This document shows, piece after piece, positions 26,401 to 35,781 of a stretch of DNA of 64,000 bases (its first letter is position 1; each line of letters opens with the position of its first letter). The translations under genes were made by a program, and so were the position numbers. The notes below the pieces were generated by a model. It searched no databases. It was not told where the DNA came from and worked only from the letters and a program-made list of their open reading frames with translations. The DNA is from Chryseobacterium sp. G0162 (GTDB taxonomy: Bacteria > Bacteroidota > Bacteroidia > Flavobacteriales > Weeksellaceae), in assembly GCF_003815715.1 (NCBI RefSeq), contig NZ_CP033922.1:1563001-1627000 (forward strand). The letters are read 5' to 3'.

Positions 26401-28383
26401 TTACTGTTTAAAAGTCCGCTCTACTTCTGTTAATCCCATTTTGGCAAGGTGTCTATATACTGTTGCAAGGGTAAGATTTCTCTTTTCTGCGATTTCAAAG
26501 GGAGGTATTCCTTCATCAAATAGCTCAAAGGTAATCATGTGAGTCGGTCTTTTAACAACTTTTACGGAAGTATCTATTTCAATTTCCTGATCGAATAAAG
26601 GATGATCCAACAAATAACAGGACTTAAGCTTTTCGAGGTATTCTTCGAGATCGTGTAGAAATGTTTTCGTTTCTTCGTTGAAGTTTTTTAAGCCTTTGAT
26701 GCCTATGGTATCTGAATAAAGGTTTTTCAGAGGCAATAAGAACTTCTCAGCGACATTTTTATAGAAAAAGTTGACAGCACCCTGACATTTTTCTTCAACT
26801 TCACTCCACTGAATTTCTCCTCCTATAAAATCAACTAATTTCAAACGGATCACTTTTTTAAATTTTTCAGCTACTTTAAAAAGATGCTCACTTTCTCTTT
26901 CAAACTCATCAGACAGGGTATTGACCTTTTCTGAATCCGGAACTCCTGCAGTAAAGGTTATCTCTTTCCAGCTCATGACCGCTTCTTTTAACCAACCTGC
27001 GTCTACCGTCATCTGAACTTTATATAATGTGTAATCATATTTTTCATGCTCAATGATTTGAGGTAAATAATCATTTGCATTGGTTATGTTTTGAAAGTCT
27101 TCAATCCTTTGGTCTTTGAATATGGCATTCTGAGAAATTTCAGATTTCAGAACGATTCCGCTTAAAGTGCGGCAACGGCTTAATGCCACATATACCTGTC
27201 CGCTGGCAAAGGATCTTCCGGCATCAATAATGACACGATCAAATGTCAAACCCTGACTTTTATGAATGGTAACTGCCCATGCGAGACGTATGGGATATTG
27301 TTCAAAACTTCCCAGTACTTCTGTTTTAATGTTCTTATCTGCATCCAGAGTATAACGCTTGTGTTCCCATACTTCAGTGGTTACCATGATCTCTTTCTTA
27401 CTTTCATCCAATACGACTTTTATGGTATCTCCATCGAGATAAGAAATTTCTGCCAACTTACCGTTGTAAAAGTTTTTTTCGGGTGATGAATCATTCCTGA
27501 TAAACATAATCTGAGTTCCTACTTTCAGCTCCAGTGTTTCATCCATCGGATATTGGGTTTCTTTAAATTCACCAATCACTGAGGCCTTATAAAACAGTGA
27601 TTCTTCTTCTAATTCTGCAAGTTTTTTCTGATTAATATGATCTGCAATCCGATTATGAGAGCATAAATGAATATAGGTTTCATTTTCAGGCTCAAAGTTG
27701 GGATTGTATCTGGAATTCAGTTTTTCAAAATCTAATTCGTGGAAGTCTGCATGCCGGACAGCATCCAATATTTCCAGAAATTCTTCATCCTGCTGGCGAT
27801 AAACTGTGGTGAGTTCTACTGTGATTAACCGTACATCCTGCAACGCTTTGGCTGAAAAGAAAAATGGAGTTTCATAGAATTTTGATAAAATCCGTTCAGA
27901 ATCATCTCTTACCACAGGTGGTAATTGATACAGGTCCCCAACTAACAATAACTGGACTCCTCCAAATGGCAATTGATTCCTCCTTACCCGCCTTAACGAA
28001 TGATCCATCATATCTAATAAATCTGCTCTCAGCATAGATACTTCATCAATGATAATCAGTTCAATTTCCCGAAAAAGATCCAGCTTTTCTTTTCTATACT
28101 TAAAGTGAGGAAACAACTCATTAATATTCATCGCAAGATTAGGATCAACAGGCTCAGTAGTAGGAACAAATGTTCGAGACGGAATAGCAAACAGCGAATG
28201 TATGGTTACCCCGCCGGCATTGATTGCTGCAATTCCTGTAGGAGCAACAATAATATGTTTTTTACGGGTTATCTTTACAAAATTATTCAGGAAGGTTGTT
28301 TTTCCTGTTCCTGCTTTTCCTGTCAAGAATACGCTTCTGTTGGTATGTTCCAGTAATTTGACGAGTTCCTCCAAGGGATACAA
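26401..28383 (-). CDS. Pif1-like superfamily 1 helicase with C-terminal HTH
   Basis: The 660-residue protein has Walker A (LTGKAGTGKTT, about residues 19-29), IIDEVSML (Walker B), LLVGDLYQLPPV (motif III) and RLAWAVTIHKSQGLTFDRV plus YVALSRC (motifs V-VI). The C-terminus is a helix-turn-helix (EIAEKRNLTLATVYRHLAKM). The frame starts with TTG at 28383 and no ATG is available; a TATCTTTG -7 box lies just upstream, so a leaderless TTG start is possible. It closes the RNA-repair gene run and could unwind RNA or DNA. Confidence 0.85.
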   Translation of the reverse strand: MYPLEELVKLLEHTNRSVFLTGKAGTGKTTFLNNFVKITRKKHIIVAPTGIAAINAGGVTIHSLFAIPSRTFVPTTEPVDPNLAMNINELFPHFKYRKEKLDLFREIELIIIDEVSMLRADLLDMMDHSLRRVRRNQLPFGGVQLLLVGDLYQLPPVVRDDSERILSKFYETPFFFSAKALQDVRLITVELTTVYRQQDEEFLEILDAVRHADFHELDFEKLNSRYNPNFEPENETYIHLCSHNRIADHINQKKLAELEEESLFYKASVIGEFKETQYPMDETLELKVGTQIMFIRNDSSPEKNFYNGKLAEISYLDGDTIKVVLDESKKEIMVTTEVWEHKRYTLDADKNIKTEVLGSFEQYPIRLAWAVTIHKSQGLTFDRVIIDAGRSFASGQVYVALSRCRTLSGIVLKSEISQNAIFKDQRIEDFQNITNANDYLPQIIEHEKYDYTLYKVQMTVDAGWLKEAVMSWKEITFTAGVPDSEKVNTLSDEFERESEHLFKVAEKFKKVIRLKLVDFIGGEIQWSEVEEKCQGAVNFFYKNVAEKFLLPLKNLYSDTIGIKGLKNFNEETKTFLHDLEEYLEKLKSCYLLDHPLFDQEIEIDTSVKVVKRPTHMITFELFDEGIPPFEIAEKRNLTLATVYRHLAKMGLTEVERTFKQ

Positions 28384-28427
28384 TTTTTATCAAAGATAAA
28401 TTATAAAAATAAAGTAACATATAAAAA

Positions 28428-28457
28428 AAGAGACTGAACGCACTGGAACAATCTCTT
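28428..28457 (-). terminator. Terminator after exonuclease 2
   Basis: AAGAGACTG pairs with CAATCTCTT with one mismatch; seven U follow on the minus-strand transcript. It separates the helicase from the exonuclease genes. Confidence 0.7.
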
Positions 28458-28486
28458 AGTATCAATGATGTGATCTGTATTGCATT

Positions 28487-29038
28487 TTAATTATTCTGCA
28501 AACACCAATGCAAGATCTTGGCGATATTTCTGGCATCATCCACTCCTCTGTGGTGGGTGCCATCTAATTTAAATCCAAGTTCATTCAATGCTCTTTGCAT
28601 TCCTACGCTTTTTCTTACCGTAGGATGAATTTCTCCAAATAATGTTTTGACATTGATATGGTCATCACTTAACGGATAATCCACATAAAATCTTCTGGCC
28701 TGATCCTGAAGCATATTCAGATCATAGTTTCCATAGCTTGCCCAGGTTAATTCTTCTGAATCGTATTCTGCTCTCAAAATGTCAAATGCATCATCCAGCA
28801 TAATTCCCTCATTATCCAGCATATTTTGGGTAAGAGTGGTAAGTTCCGTACAGAACGGGCTCACTTTTGAATATTGAGGTTTTATTAAAATCCCTTCATT
28901 CTGGGAGACCTTTCCGGTTTTTGCATTCATAATACAAACGCCGATTTCGATGATCTCACTTTCCTGACCTCTTGGCGGACGGTTATCCCAACACGTGGCC
29001 TCAAGGTCTATAATAAGTATATTTTCTGTTGTTTTCAT
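28487..29038 (-). CDS. DEDDh 3'-5' exonuclease (copy 2, ERI1-like)
   Basis: The 183-residue protein has Exo I IIDLEATCW (D-x-E), an Exo II region YGNYDLNML and Exo III HHRGVDDARNIAKI (H then D). It is close in plan to the neighbouring copy. ERI1-type exonucleases trim RNA 3' ends. In an RNA-repair setting it may polish ends before ligation or degrade damaged RNA. Confidence 0.88.
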   Translation of the reverse strand: MKTTENILIIDLEATCWDNRPPRGQESEIIEIGVCIMNAKTGKVSQNEGILIKPQYSKVSPFCTELTTLTQNMLDNEGIMLDDAFDILRAEYDSEELTWASYGNYDLNMLQDQARRFYVDYPLSDDHINVKTLFGEIHPTVRKSVGMQRALNELGFKLDGTHHRGVDDARNIAKILHWCLQNN

Positions 29039-29107
29039 TGTTTTTTATTTAAGATTAAAAGATGGAAGTAACGTATGTCTTTGAATTTTCTTCTTCCATC
29101 CAAATTA

Positions 29108-29653
29108 TTATTCCAAAATCTTATTCAGTATTTTGGCTGTATTGTAAGCATCGTCTGCGCCACTATGATGATTGCCATCGAAATCCATGTTTAGGTAATC
29201 CAGGGCTCTTTTCAGTCCTAGAGATTTATGCAGTCTGAAATGTCTTTTGAATTCGTACATTACATTCAGGTATTGCCCTGAAAAAGGATTTTCTATTCCA
29301 AGCCAGTCACTCTGTTCGATGATCTGTTCCCTATCGAAGTTTCCATATCCGGCCCAGGTGAGCGATTCAGTATCATATTCATCTCTGATCTTCGCACAGG
29401 CTTCTTCGAAATAGATTCCTTTTTCTTCTATCAGTTGTGGTGTAATCCCCGTTAGTTTTGAACAAAATCTATTGATTTCTGATCTTTCGGGAATGATATA
29501 AATGCTTTGTTTTTGAGAAATAGTATTGGATATCAGATCCAACTTACAAATTCCCATTTCGATAATATCTACTTTCTGTCCGATTGGAATCCTGTCGTTT
29601 TCCCAACAGGTTGCTTCCAAATCGACAATTATTATTTCATTCGTTGTTTTCAT
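29108..29653 (-). CDS. DEDDh 3'-5' exonuclease (copy 1, ERI1-like)
   Basis: The 181-residue paralogue has IVDLEATCW, AGYGNFDREQI and HHSGADDAYNTAKI. All four acidic residues and the His are present, so both copies look active. Tandem ERI1-like genes suggest divided substrate preference. A GATGGAAG...CTTCCATC hairpin lies between the two genes. Confidence 0.88.
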   Translation of the reverse strand: MKTTNEIIIVDLEATCWENDRIPIGQKVDIIEMGICKLDLISNTISQKQSIYIIPERSEINRFCSKLTGITPQLIEEKGIYFEEACAKIRDEYDTESLTWAGYGNFDREQIIEQSDWLGIENPFSGQYLNVMYEFKRHFRLHKSLGLKRALDYLNMDFDGNHHSGADDAYNTAKILNKILE

Positions 29654-29728
29654 GGTTGTGTAAAATGTATTAATGAGGGCAAGGAGGTTCCTGAAATTTT
29701 CTCTTTACCCCAAAGCCCTCCTGCTCAT

Positions 29729-30292
29729 CTACTCTCGAGGCCCAAACGGTGGTGTCCATTTTTTATTTTTCATGATTTCCTTAACTTCTTCGTAGGAAAT
29801 CGGGTAAAAATCGTGGCAATCTACACCTACATCGAAACTCAACGCCATCTCATCATCCGGCAATGTTCCGTGTGAGTGCCCGTATAATTGCCAGACTCCA
29901 CGGTGTGATCCATTCCAGGTACGCATGGCATAATGGAAGAGAATAATTTTCTGTTTCCCGTTTTGATTATCCGGTTCATCAATTCTCAGTTCGTGATAAT
30001 CCCTGATGGAGGAAAATCTTTTAGGATACGTTAAAGCTGCGCCTTCATGATTACCTTTGATTAAATGGATGTTTCCGTTCAGTTGATCTAAGATTTCCTT
30101 TGTAAAATCCGGTTTTCCAAGACTGAGATCTCCTAAATGATACACTGTATCTCCAGGATTGACTCTCTCATTCCATCTTTTAATTAATTCTTCATTCATC
30201 TGGTCCAGAGACTCAAATGGTCTTTCTGAGAATCGTATAATATTCTCGTGACCAAAGTGATGGTCTGCTGTAAAAAATATATTGGGTTTCAT
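29729..30292 (-). CDS. Calcineurin-like metallophosphoesterase
   Basis: The 187-residue protein has the motif set TADHHFGHENII (D-x-H), VYHLGDLSLG (GD), IKGNHEGA (GNH), FHYAM and YGHSHG. I start at ATG 30292, since MKPNIFFTADHHFGH is the conserved beginning and the longer frame adds unrelated residues. Related small enzymes remove 2',3'-cyclic or terminal phosphates. In this locus it is a candidate end-healing enzyme for the RNA ligase. Confidence 0.88.
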   Translation of the reverse strand: MKPNIFFTADHHFGHENIIRFSERPFESLDQMNEELIKRWNERVNPGDTVYHLGDLSLGKPDFTKEILDQLNGNIHLIKGNHEGAALTYPKRFSSIRDYHELRIDEPDNQNGKQKIILFHYAMRTWNGSHRGVWQLYGHSHGTLPDDEMALSFDVGVDCHDFYPISYEEVKEIMKNKKWTPPFGPRE

Positions 30293-30417
30293 TTTTTTAT
30301 TTTTTTTGTTAGTTGTTCCTAAAACCACCCTGTTAAATCTGCGCACTTACCAACCCTCCAAAGAAGGGGAATTTTTACGTCTTCAACTGAGATTTTTGTA
30401 AAGGGGTACTAAGGCTT

Positions 30418-31359
30418 TTAATTTTGAAATGCTTTATAAAAAGCAGATTCAATTTCCAGTTGGTCGTTTTCAGTATATCTTCTTGAAAAATGGATCGGAA
30501 CGGCTTCTTTCACCTTACATTCATTCATAATTTTTCCTGATGCAGAGGCAAAACTGTGATAATTGATCTTGGCGAACTCCTGATCCGTATCCTTGTAAAA
30601 GGTTTCAATATAGACTTTATCTGCATTATTGAAAACGGCTTTTATCTTTTTATAATTATCTTCATCTACAGCATGATCCATGATGACGCCTAATTTGTAA
30701 CCTTCATTTATTGTCAACAAATGGAACAGATCCGATGCTTTATACAAGGTTTCTTCTATTTCAATTTCTTTTTCAAGATCATTATTTTCAAAAGCGGTTT
30801 TCAATTCACTGATCCATTTTCCTTTCCTAAAATCAGAGGCATTGTCATGAAAAGTCACTGAATCTTTTTCTTTAAACAGATACGCAATAGAATCTGTTTT
30901 GTGATCCAGAATAGCAAAATCAACATTTACATATTTATCTTCAAATAGAAAATTCTGTGTCTTTACATATTCAGCATTCCAGTAAGGAGGACGAAGCGTA
31001 TAGATGTTGATTTCTTCTTTGGAAATAATTTCATGAATTTCGTATTCAATGGCATTTTCATCTATTAAGTTCCAGGTGTAGGATTTTAATCTTGCCTCAA
31101 TTTGCTGATGGATATTTTTCGGTCCACAGATCACAACTTTTTCACCACTGCCAATCTGATGTCTGAAAATACCATCAAAGTTGGAAAAATGATCGATATG
31201 AGTATGACTGATGAATATTGCTGATATCGCCTGCGCTTCCTTTACTGTGAGTAAACTTGCTTCTCCACAATCACATACATAATGCTTTCCTGAATTAGGA
31301 ATTTTTATTAATATACTGATGTCTTCTTTTAAAAGACTTTTTATTTCTGCTTGTAACAT
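30418..31359 (-). CDS. RNase Z-like metallo-beta-lactamase-fold hydrolase
   Basis: The 313-residue protein has the zinc motif HTHIDHFSNFDG (HxHxDH) and a C-terminal PIHFSRRY, which matches the HFSxRY motif of tRNase Z. It lacks a clear long exosite arm. tRNase Z cuts the 3' trailer of precursor tRNAs. Next to an array of tRNA genes without encoded CCA, a dedicated tRNA 3'-processing role is attractive; this is an inference. Confidence 0.82.
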   Translation of the reverse strand: MLQAEIKSLLKEDISILIKIPNSGKHYVCDCGEASLLTVKEAQAISAIFISHTHIDHFSNFDGIFRHQIGSGEKVVICGPKNIHQQIEARLKSYTWNLIDENAIEYEIHEIISKEEINIYTLRPPYWNAEYVKTQNFLFEDKYVNVDFAILDHKTDSIAYLFKEKDSVTFHDNASDFRKGKWISELKTAFENNDLEKEIEIEETLYKASDLFHLLTINEGYKLGVIMDHAVDEDNYKKIKAVFNNADKVYIETFYKDTDQEFAKINYHSFASASGKIMNECKVKEAVPIHFSRRYTENDQLEIESAFYKAFQN

Positions 31360-31502
31360 TTCTTTTCTTTTTTTAAAACCAGTCCATCAAAAATTCTTTG
31401 AGTTTTCGTCGCCTTTATTTTTCATGTCTTCAATTTAAATTTTTGTAAAAATTGAAAATTCCAAGTATTCCTCTGGGCTTGTGGTTATATTATACATAAA
31501 AA

Positions 31503-31528
31503 AGTTTCGGTAATACATTACCGAAACT
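31503..31528 (-). terminator. Terminator of the RNA ligase gene
   Basis: AGTTTCGGTAAT and ATTACCGAAACT form a perfect 12-bp stem with a 2-nt loop, followed by U6. It overlaps the ligase stop codon, so the RNase Z-like gene downstream probably needs its own promoter. Confidence 0.85.
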
Positions 31529-32540
31529 AGACTTTAAGAGTCATTAACTCTTCTTTTATACAATCAATGACTAAAGAGTTCAACTTTTTGTTGATCCTTT
31601 TATGCTCATCTTTTTCTATGGTTGTGAAAACAGCTGGAAAATCTTTTTCAAAATCTTCTAAAATATCCTGTGCAAAAAGTCCTATCACTTTACCCATGAT
31701 TTTGGGTTCAAATTCACCAATTTTGCTCACGACATTATTCAATCTGTTTGCTGTTACATATTGTTGAATCTCCCCCCAGATATTTTGAGCAGTTTCACTA
31801 AAATCAACCTGTTTTTGAGTAGCTTTTCTTTCTTTTTTTACCATTTTAGATTTTTCAATCCATTTTTCATTTTTATTTTTTAGAATGACTCTGGCTCCGT
31901 TTCCGAAATATTTGGTTTTTAAGGTCTTAATAATGGTTCCTTCACACATGTTGTTCATTTCCGGTAATCTTAACCAGGTTGGGATTTTAGAATTGAAAAC
32001 ATTCGGGAATCTTAAAGCTTCTTCTAAAGTTCCTTCAAACAAAGTTTTAGCATAGAAAAATCCGGTCTTCTCAAAAATTGAGTTGATGATATCTGTATCC
32101 AAATAAGTGACCCCATTCAACTTAATGTCAAATGCATAAAAATCGTTATACGGTGCATATTCAATTCCTTTTTGCACTTTTATCGCATTTTTTACGGGTT
32201 CTACTTCTTTATGATTGTAACTGCCACCGAATAATTCGCCGTAGATGACTACTGTCTCAACATTCGGGTATATTGTTTTCACTTTTTGAAACAAATTAAT
32301 TACATTTTTTCTGTATTGTTCCAAAATCTGATGTGCATTGTAAAATTTTTCTTCTTTTTCAATAAAAGCTGTTCGTTTTGCGATCTTAATTTCCTTTCCG
32401 TCGGTAAAGAAAGAGAAATTAGCACCGTGAACTTTTTCCTGCACGATGAAAACCTCATCCCCAAAGCCCTGCAACCTGATCTGATCGATCATGCGGGTTT
32501 GGTAAGCATTTTCTATAGAGTTATATGTTTTGAAAATCAT
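31527..32540 (-). CDS. Rnl2-type RNA ligase
   Basis: The 337-residue protein has the nucleotidyltransferase motifs of Rnl2: motif I EKVHGANFS with the adenylated Lys36, RTAFI after it, IYGELFGG (motif III), EGTIIKTL (motif IV) and VILKNKN (motif V). Rnl2 ligases seal 3'-OH/5'-phosphate nicks in double-stranded RNA, as in anticodon or bulge repair. The C-terminal 100 residues are helical. It is the core enzyme of the repair locus. Confidence 0.93.
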   Translation of the reverse strand: MIFKTYNSIENAYQTRMIDQIRLQGFGDEVFIVQEKVHGANFSFFTDGKEIKIAKRTAFIEKEEKFYNAHQILEQYRKNVINLFQKVKTIYPNVETVVIYGELFGGSYNHKEVEPVKNAIKVQKGIEYAPYNDFYAFDIKLNGVTYLDTDIINSIFEKTGFFYAKTLFEGTLEEALRFPNVFNSKIPTWLRLPEMNNMCEGTIIKTLKTKYFGNGARVILKNKNEKWIEKSKMVKKERKATQKQVDFSETAQNIWGEIQQYVTANRLNNVVSKIGEFEPKIMGKVIGLFAQDILEDFEKDFPAVFTTIEKDEHKRINKKLNSLVIDCIKEELMTLKV

Positions 32541-32544
32541 TTTT

Positions 32545-33107
32545 TTAGTTTTTAATCATTTCTGATTGGTTATTTCCCATTTGGGTAATGTGTCTTTGTG
32601 CATGAAGTGAGAGAAAATAAATGTACTCATAGACATTGATTTTCCCCAGATTATTCACGCTCATGGTCGTTTTATAGAGAACTCCTTCGCCATTTTTCAT
32701 CAAATCCAGGTAATTCTGACATTGATAATACTGTTGAGTAATCAGGTTTCTGATCTCTCTTAAACTTCGTTCTCCTTTAGGCTCCATGTGTTCAGGTCTG
32801 ATCCAATCAAAAGCACCATATTCCCCTACTTTTTCAAAATTTTCTTTGTTGAAACTGTAGTTTTAATTTCAGATTCCAGGTCGAGTTTTAAAGAATTTCG
32901 CATTGCCTTTTTTGAGCCTTTTTCAATAAGGATCAGCAAATAAAAATTTGTAAGATAGATATGCTCTAAAATCTGTTGAACTGACCAGCCTCCATTTGAT
33001 GGCTGATAGTTCAGGGTTGTACCATCTTTATCAAACCATCCGTCAACCTCATTAAAACTAAGGCTGAGATGATTTCTAATCTCCTGGATATATCTGAAAA
33101 TGTCCAT
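32545..33107 (-). pseudogene. DinB-fold gene split by a frameshift
   Basis: Two frames encode the halves of one DinB/YfiT-like four-helix protein: residues with WSVQQILEHIYLTNFYLL (33107 to 32826) and FDWIRPEHMEPKGERSLREI...YIYFLSLHAQRHITQM (frame ending 32545). A single-base shift in the A-rich stretch near 32830-32860 would join them (the second frame reads NKENFEKVGEYG). As drawn, the first frame stops at 32826. It may be a true pseudogene, a sequencing error or slippage. It sits between the receiver and the ligase genes. Confidence 0.8.
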
Positions 33108-33478
33108 TACAATTTTTTAAAGTTTTTTAAAAGTCTTTCAATATTCTCCTTTCCTACAGGATTCATGGAATGACAGTAGAATTTGGGTAGGTCTAAATAA
33201 TGATCCATACAATATTCTATCAGCCATTTTGCACAATCGTAGCCTGTTTTTTCCACAAATTCACCGGTATCTGTTTTCAGATAATGTTCATCTGCAAGGT
33301 CATGGTCAAAAGAAATCATTTCCGGAAGTCCCTTTTCCAGGATTCTGTTGACAAACTGATCGTAATTTCGAACGATATGCCAATCTCTTCTGAGAAAAAT
33401 ATCCTGTTTGGTATAACGATATGCCTCAATCGGATATCGTATATCATCCAGAAATAATAGTCTTTTGATTATTTCCAT
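33107..33478 (-). CDS. Cyclic-phosphate-processing receiver-domain protein
   Basis: The 123-residue protein has LLFLDDIRYP (paired Asp near the start), MISFDHDL and YDCAKWLIEYC, with a final FYCHSMNPVGKENI. This is the pattern of the receiver-fold family proposed to process cyclic phosphates at RNA ends in repair operons. I use ATG 33478; a GTG 18 nt upstream is possible. Its stop touches the DinB start. Confidence 0.83.
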   Translation of the reverse strand: MEIIKRLLFLDDIRYPIEAYRYTKQDIFLRRDWHIVRNYDQFVNRILEKGLPEMISFDHDLADEHYLKTDTGEFVEKTGYDCAKWLIEYCMDHYLDLPKFYCHSMNPVGKENIERLLKNFKKL

Positions 33479-33496
33479 TGCTTTATTATTCAACAC

Positions 33497-34282
33497 TTAA
33501 TCTTCATGAATCCAGTTTACTACTGTCTCCAAAAAATGTAATCTTACTTCTTCAAACCTTGTAATATTGGGAATATGATTAATCTCCAGTAAATGTTTAT
33601 CCCCATTTTTCTGAACGATATAATCATTCGCAATGACATCCATTCCTATTTTATCTTTTAACATCAGGGTATCCTGTAAAAGTTCTGCATCCATTTCCAT
33701 AAATTGGGCATCATCAGGATGTATGGATTTTAACCATGTTTCTCCTTCAAGCTTAATCTGCCAGGATTTTTCACCTATGTTTAAAATTCTTACGGCATCG
33801 CCTTCAAAATAAGGTTCCAGCACACTGTTTTCTGTACTTTCCCAACTTCCTGTAAACTTATGTTTGTTTTCTCCACAATGCCAGTTTCCCCACTTTGCCA
33901 CCAACTCGGTATCTGTATTCACATAAGCTCCTGCAGAGATAAATCCTCTTTGGGAATTAAATTTTGAATACTTCATCGCTTTGGCAAGACAAGGAATTTT
34001 CAATCTACATTCGAGCATTCCATAAGCATTTGGAAAGCATGGGCCGTTCCAAAGTGCCAATCCTGAGATAAAATCAAGATCCTCTTCAAAAATCCCATGA
34101 TAAACAACTTTATCTACCGGAAGCATTCCTACTCCCTGGGCTTTTTCCACATATAATGTTCCGTCTACTACTTTTATCATTGGGATGGATTGATGCCAGA
34201 TCATAAGACCATCATAATGTTGTCGTATATATTCATATTCCTGTTCGTGTAAACCGATAACGGCTATTCTATTGTGAGTCAT
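33497..34282 (-). CDS. ATP-grasp-family protein of the RNA-repair locus
   Basis: The 261-residue protein ends in an ATP-grasp-like segment: VLEPYFEGDAVRILNI, WLKSIHPDD, DVIANDYIVQKNGDKHLLEINHIPNI (E-x-N metal site). The N-terminal half forms the pre-ATP-grasp and lid regions. ATP-grasp enzymes join a carboxylate to an amine or thiol. It could modify a protein or a tRNA-linked molecule; the substrate is unknown. Confidence 0.78.
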   Translation of the reverse strand: MTHNRIAVIGLHEQEYEYIRQHYDGLMIWHQSIPMIKVVDGTLYVEKAQGVGMLPVDKVVYHGIFEEDLDFISGLALWNGPCFPNAYGMLECRLKIPCLAKAMKYSKFNSQRGFISAGAYVNTDTELVAKWGNWHCGENKHKFTGSWESTENSVLEPYFEGDAVRILNIGEKSWQIKLEGETWLKSIHPDDAQFMEMDAELLQDTLMLKDKIGMDVIANDYIVQKNGDKHLLEINHIPNITRFEEVRLHFLETVVNWIHED

Positions 34283-34359
34283 GTTTTTAGTTTTTTTGTG
34301 TTATTTTCTTAACACGTGATATATTTTGAAAAGCTAGTATTTAATACTTCGATAAATAA

Positions 34360-34400
34360 AGGCCGGAAGTTAGTATCATAACGTTAAAAACTTCCAGCCT
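34360..34400 (-). terminator. Hairpin between YkuK-like and ATP-grasp genes
   Basis: GGC-GGAAGTT and AACTTCC-GCC pair with small bulges; the minus strand continues TTTATTTATC. It may partly terminate the transcript that comes from the tRNA array. Confidence 0.55.
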
Positions 34401-34402
34401 CA

Positions 34403-34888
34403 TTACACCATCATATCAGCACAGTTGGAACTTGCGAAGGCAAAAGGTTTTGCTTTAAACACATATCCCATTCCCAGAATGTATCCCATTGCATCTTTTA
34501 ATGCTGCATTGGATTTAAAATCAGGATCGGTATTGATGTCTGCGTGTACCTCCATTTCTACTCCATAAGTATCCAATACAGAACAAATTGCGTAAGCAAT
34601 TTCAACAGATTTGTTGACTTCATTCAGCATTCGCTCTTTAATACTGATGGTCTGTATTTCTCTTTCTTTTCTGATAAAGGTAAACGCTCCTTTTCCTTCA
34701 CGAATAAATACTACTGCCGTAGCATAATTAATAGCTTCTCCATATACGTGAGAGTCTGATCCCACACATACTTTCAGACGATGTCCGTTTGCCTGTTCGC
34801 GAATAATGGCTTCTTCTACCAGCTGTGTGATAGAATGTTGGAAAAATTTTCCTTTCATATTCTGCCATGTTTGTTGTTGCGTTTCCAT
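34403..34888 (-). CDS. YkuK-like (DUF458) RNase H-fold protein
   Basis: The 161-residue protein contains VCVGSDSHVYG (residues about 39-49), IHADINTDP (here VHADINTDPDFKSN) and the closing GYVFKAKPFAFASSNCADMM. These acidic residues fit the RNase H-like fold of the YkuK family. It follows the last tRNA gene after only 66 nt with no terminator between, so it is probably cotranscribed with the tRNA array. Confidence 0.82.
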   Translation of the reverse strand: METQQQTWQNMKGKFFQHSITQLVEEAIIREQANGHRLKVCVGSDSHVYGEAINYATAVVFIREGKGAFTFIRKEREIQTISIKERMLNEVNKSVEIAYAICSVLDTYGVEMEVHADINTDPDFKSNAALKDAMGYILGMGYVFKAKPFAFASSNCADMMV

Positions 34889-34954
34889 TTTTTTACATAT
34901 TTAAGTTCTATACTTTTTATAATTCATAAATCATTATTGATTATTCACTTTCTG

Positions 34955-35025
34955 CACTCCGAACTGGACTCGAACCAATACCATCAGTTTTGGAGACTGA
35001 GATGCTACCATTACAATATCAGAGT
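34955..35025 (-). tRNA. tRNA-Trp (CCA), array member 14
   Basis: Acceptor ACTCTGA/TCGGAGT, anticodon stem TCAGT/ACTGA with loop CTCCAAA, T arm with TTCGAGT and G73. The D stem has one mismatch. CCA is not encoded. Confidence 0.88.
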
Positions 35026-35033
35026 AAATGTTG

Positions 35034-35106
35034 TTAATTCATTAGGACTCGAACCTAAACTCCAAGAATCAAAATCTTGTGTGCTGACCAATTACACTAT
35101 GAATCA
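35034..35106 (-). tRNA. tRNA-Gln (TTG), array member 13
   Basis: Acceptor TGATTCA/TGAATTA, D stem GTGT/GCAC, anticodon stem CAAGA/TCTTG with loop TTTTGAT, T arm TTAGG-TTCGAGT-CCTAA, A73. All stems are intact. Confidence 0.9.
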
Positions 35107-35205
35107 GATTAATTCATGAGCAATAAGTAATAGATAATGAGGAATGTTTAAAAACAATCAAGTATCAAAGATCACTCATTATATTACTTATCGTTCATGT
35201 TCTTG

Positions 35206-35278
35206 CGGAACAGACAGGAATTGAACCTGTACCTTTAGTTTTTCAGACTAACGTGCACACCAAGTACACCACTCTTCC
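35206..35278 (-). tRNA. tRNA-Phe (GAA), array member 12
   Basis: Anticodon stem TTAGT/ACTAA with loop CTGAAAA, T arm ACAGG-TTCAATT-CCTGT, D stem GTGT/GCAC. The acceptor has one G-G mismatch and position 73 is G, which is unusual for Phe. Confidence 0.85.
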
Positions 35279-35284
35279 CTATTT

Positions 35285-35378
35285 TATGAGTAATAAGCAA
35301 TTAGTGATGAGTAATGATGAAAACTAATTTTCTATCATTCATTACTTATGATTCATTACTTATTTTTCATTATAAAAA
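35285..35378. repeat. AT-rich long inverted repeat between tRNAs
   Basis: TGAGTAATAAGCAATTAGTG faces ATCATTCATTACTTATG across a short loop. Related TGAGTAATnAGTAAT palindromes recur at 35950, 36692 and beside other array spacers. It may fold into processing hairpins. Confidence 0.6.
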
Positions 35379-35380
35379 GT

Positions 35381-35434
35381 AAAAGGTTGTCTGTTTTTAT
35401 TGACTAAAGATCTTCTACGCTTGACAAGCCTTTT
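35381..35434 (-). ncRNA. Array hairpin R1
   Basis: AAAAGGTTGTC and GACAAGCCTTTT form the stem (one bulge); the loop holds the conserved AAGATCTTCTACGCTT (plus strand). It lies between tRNA-Phe and tRNA-Glu. Confidence 0.7.
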
Positions 35435-35538
35435 CTCTTTTCTTCATTTTGTGTGAATGGCAACTGGCCAATATTTTTTTAAATCTGAACTTTCATGGTA
35501 TTATATCAATTATGTATTGACCAGTCATTCACATCCAG

Positions 35539-35610
35539 TACTCTATAAGGGAATCGAACCCTTGTTTTCTGCTCGAAAGGCAGGCGTCCTTACCGTTAGA
35601 CGAATAGAGC
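35539..35610 (-). tRNA. tRNA-Glu (TTC), array member 11
   Basis: Acceptor GCTCTAT/ATAGAGT, D arm GTCTAACGGTAAGGAC, anticodon loop CTTTCGA, T arm AAGGG-TTCGATT-CCCTT, A73. The pair 27-43 is a C-A mismatch. Confidence 0.88.
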
Positions 35611-35688
35611 GTTTTTATAAGCAATGAGTAAGTGATACTATTTTATATTATTAATTACTTATTGCCCATTATCCATTATAAAAAGAAT

Positions 35689-35742
35689 AAGCTTGTCTTT
35701 AAATTTGCTTAACAAAAAGATCTTCTACGCTTGACAAGCCTT
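35689..35742 (-). ncRNA. Array hairpin R2
   Basis: AAGCTTGTC / GACAAGCCTT stem with the conserved AAAGATCTTCTACGCTT loop segment. The CTT/AAG pairs differ from R4 and R5 but remain complementary, indicating covariation. Confidence 0.72.
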
Positions 35743-35781
35743 TCTTTCGAAAATTATATTGAGCATTTAATATTTTCTTGA

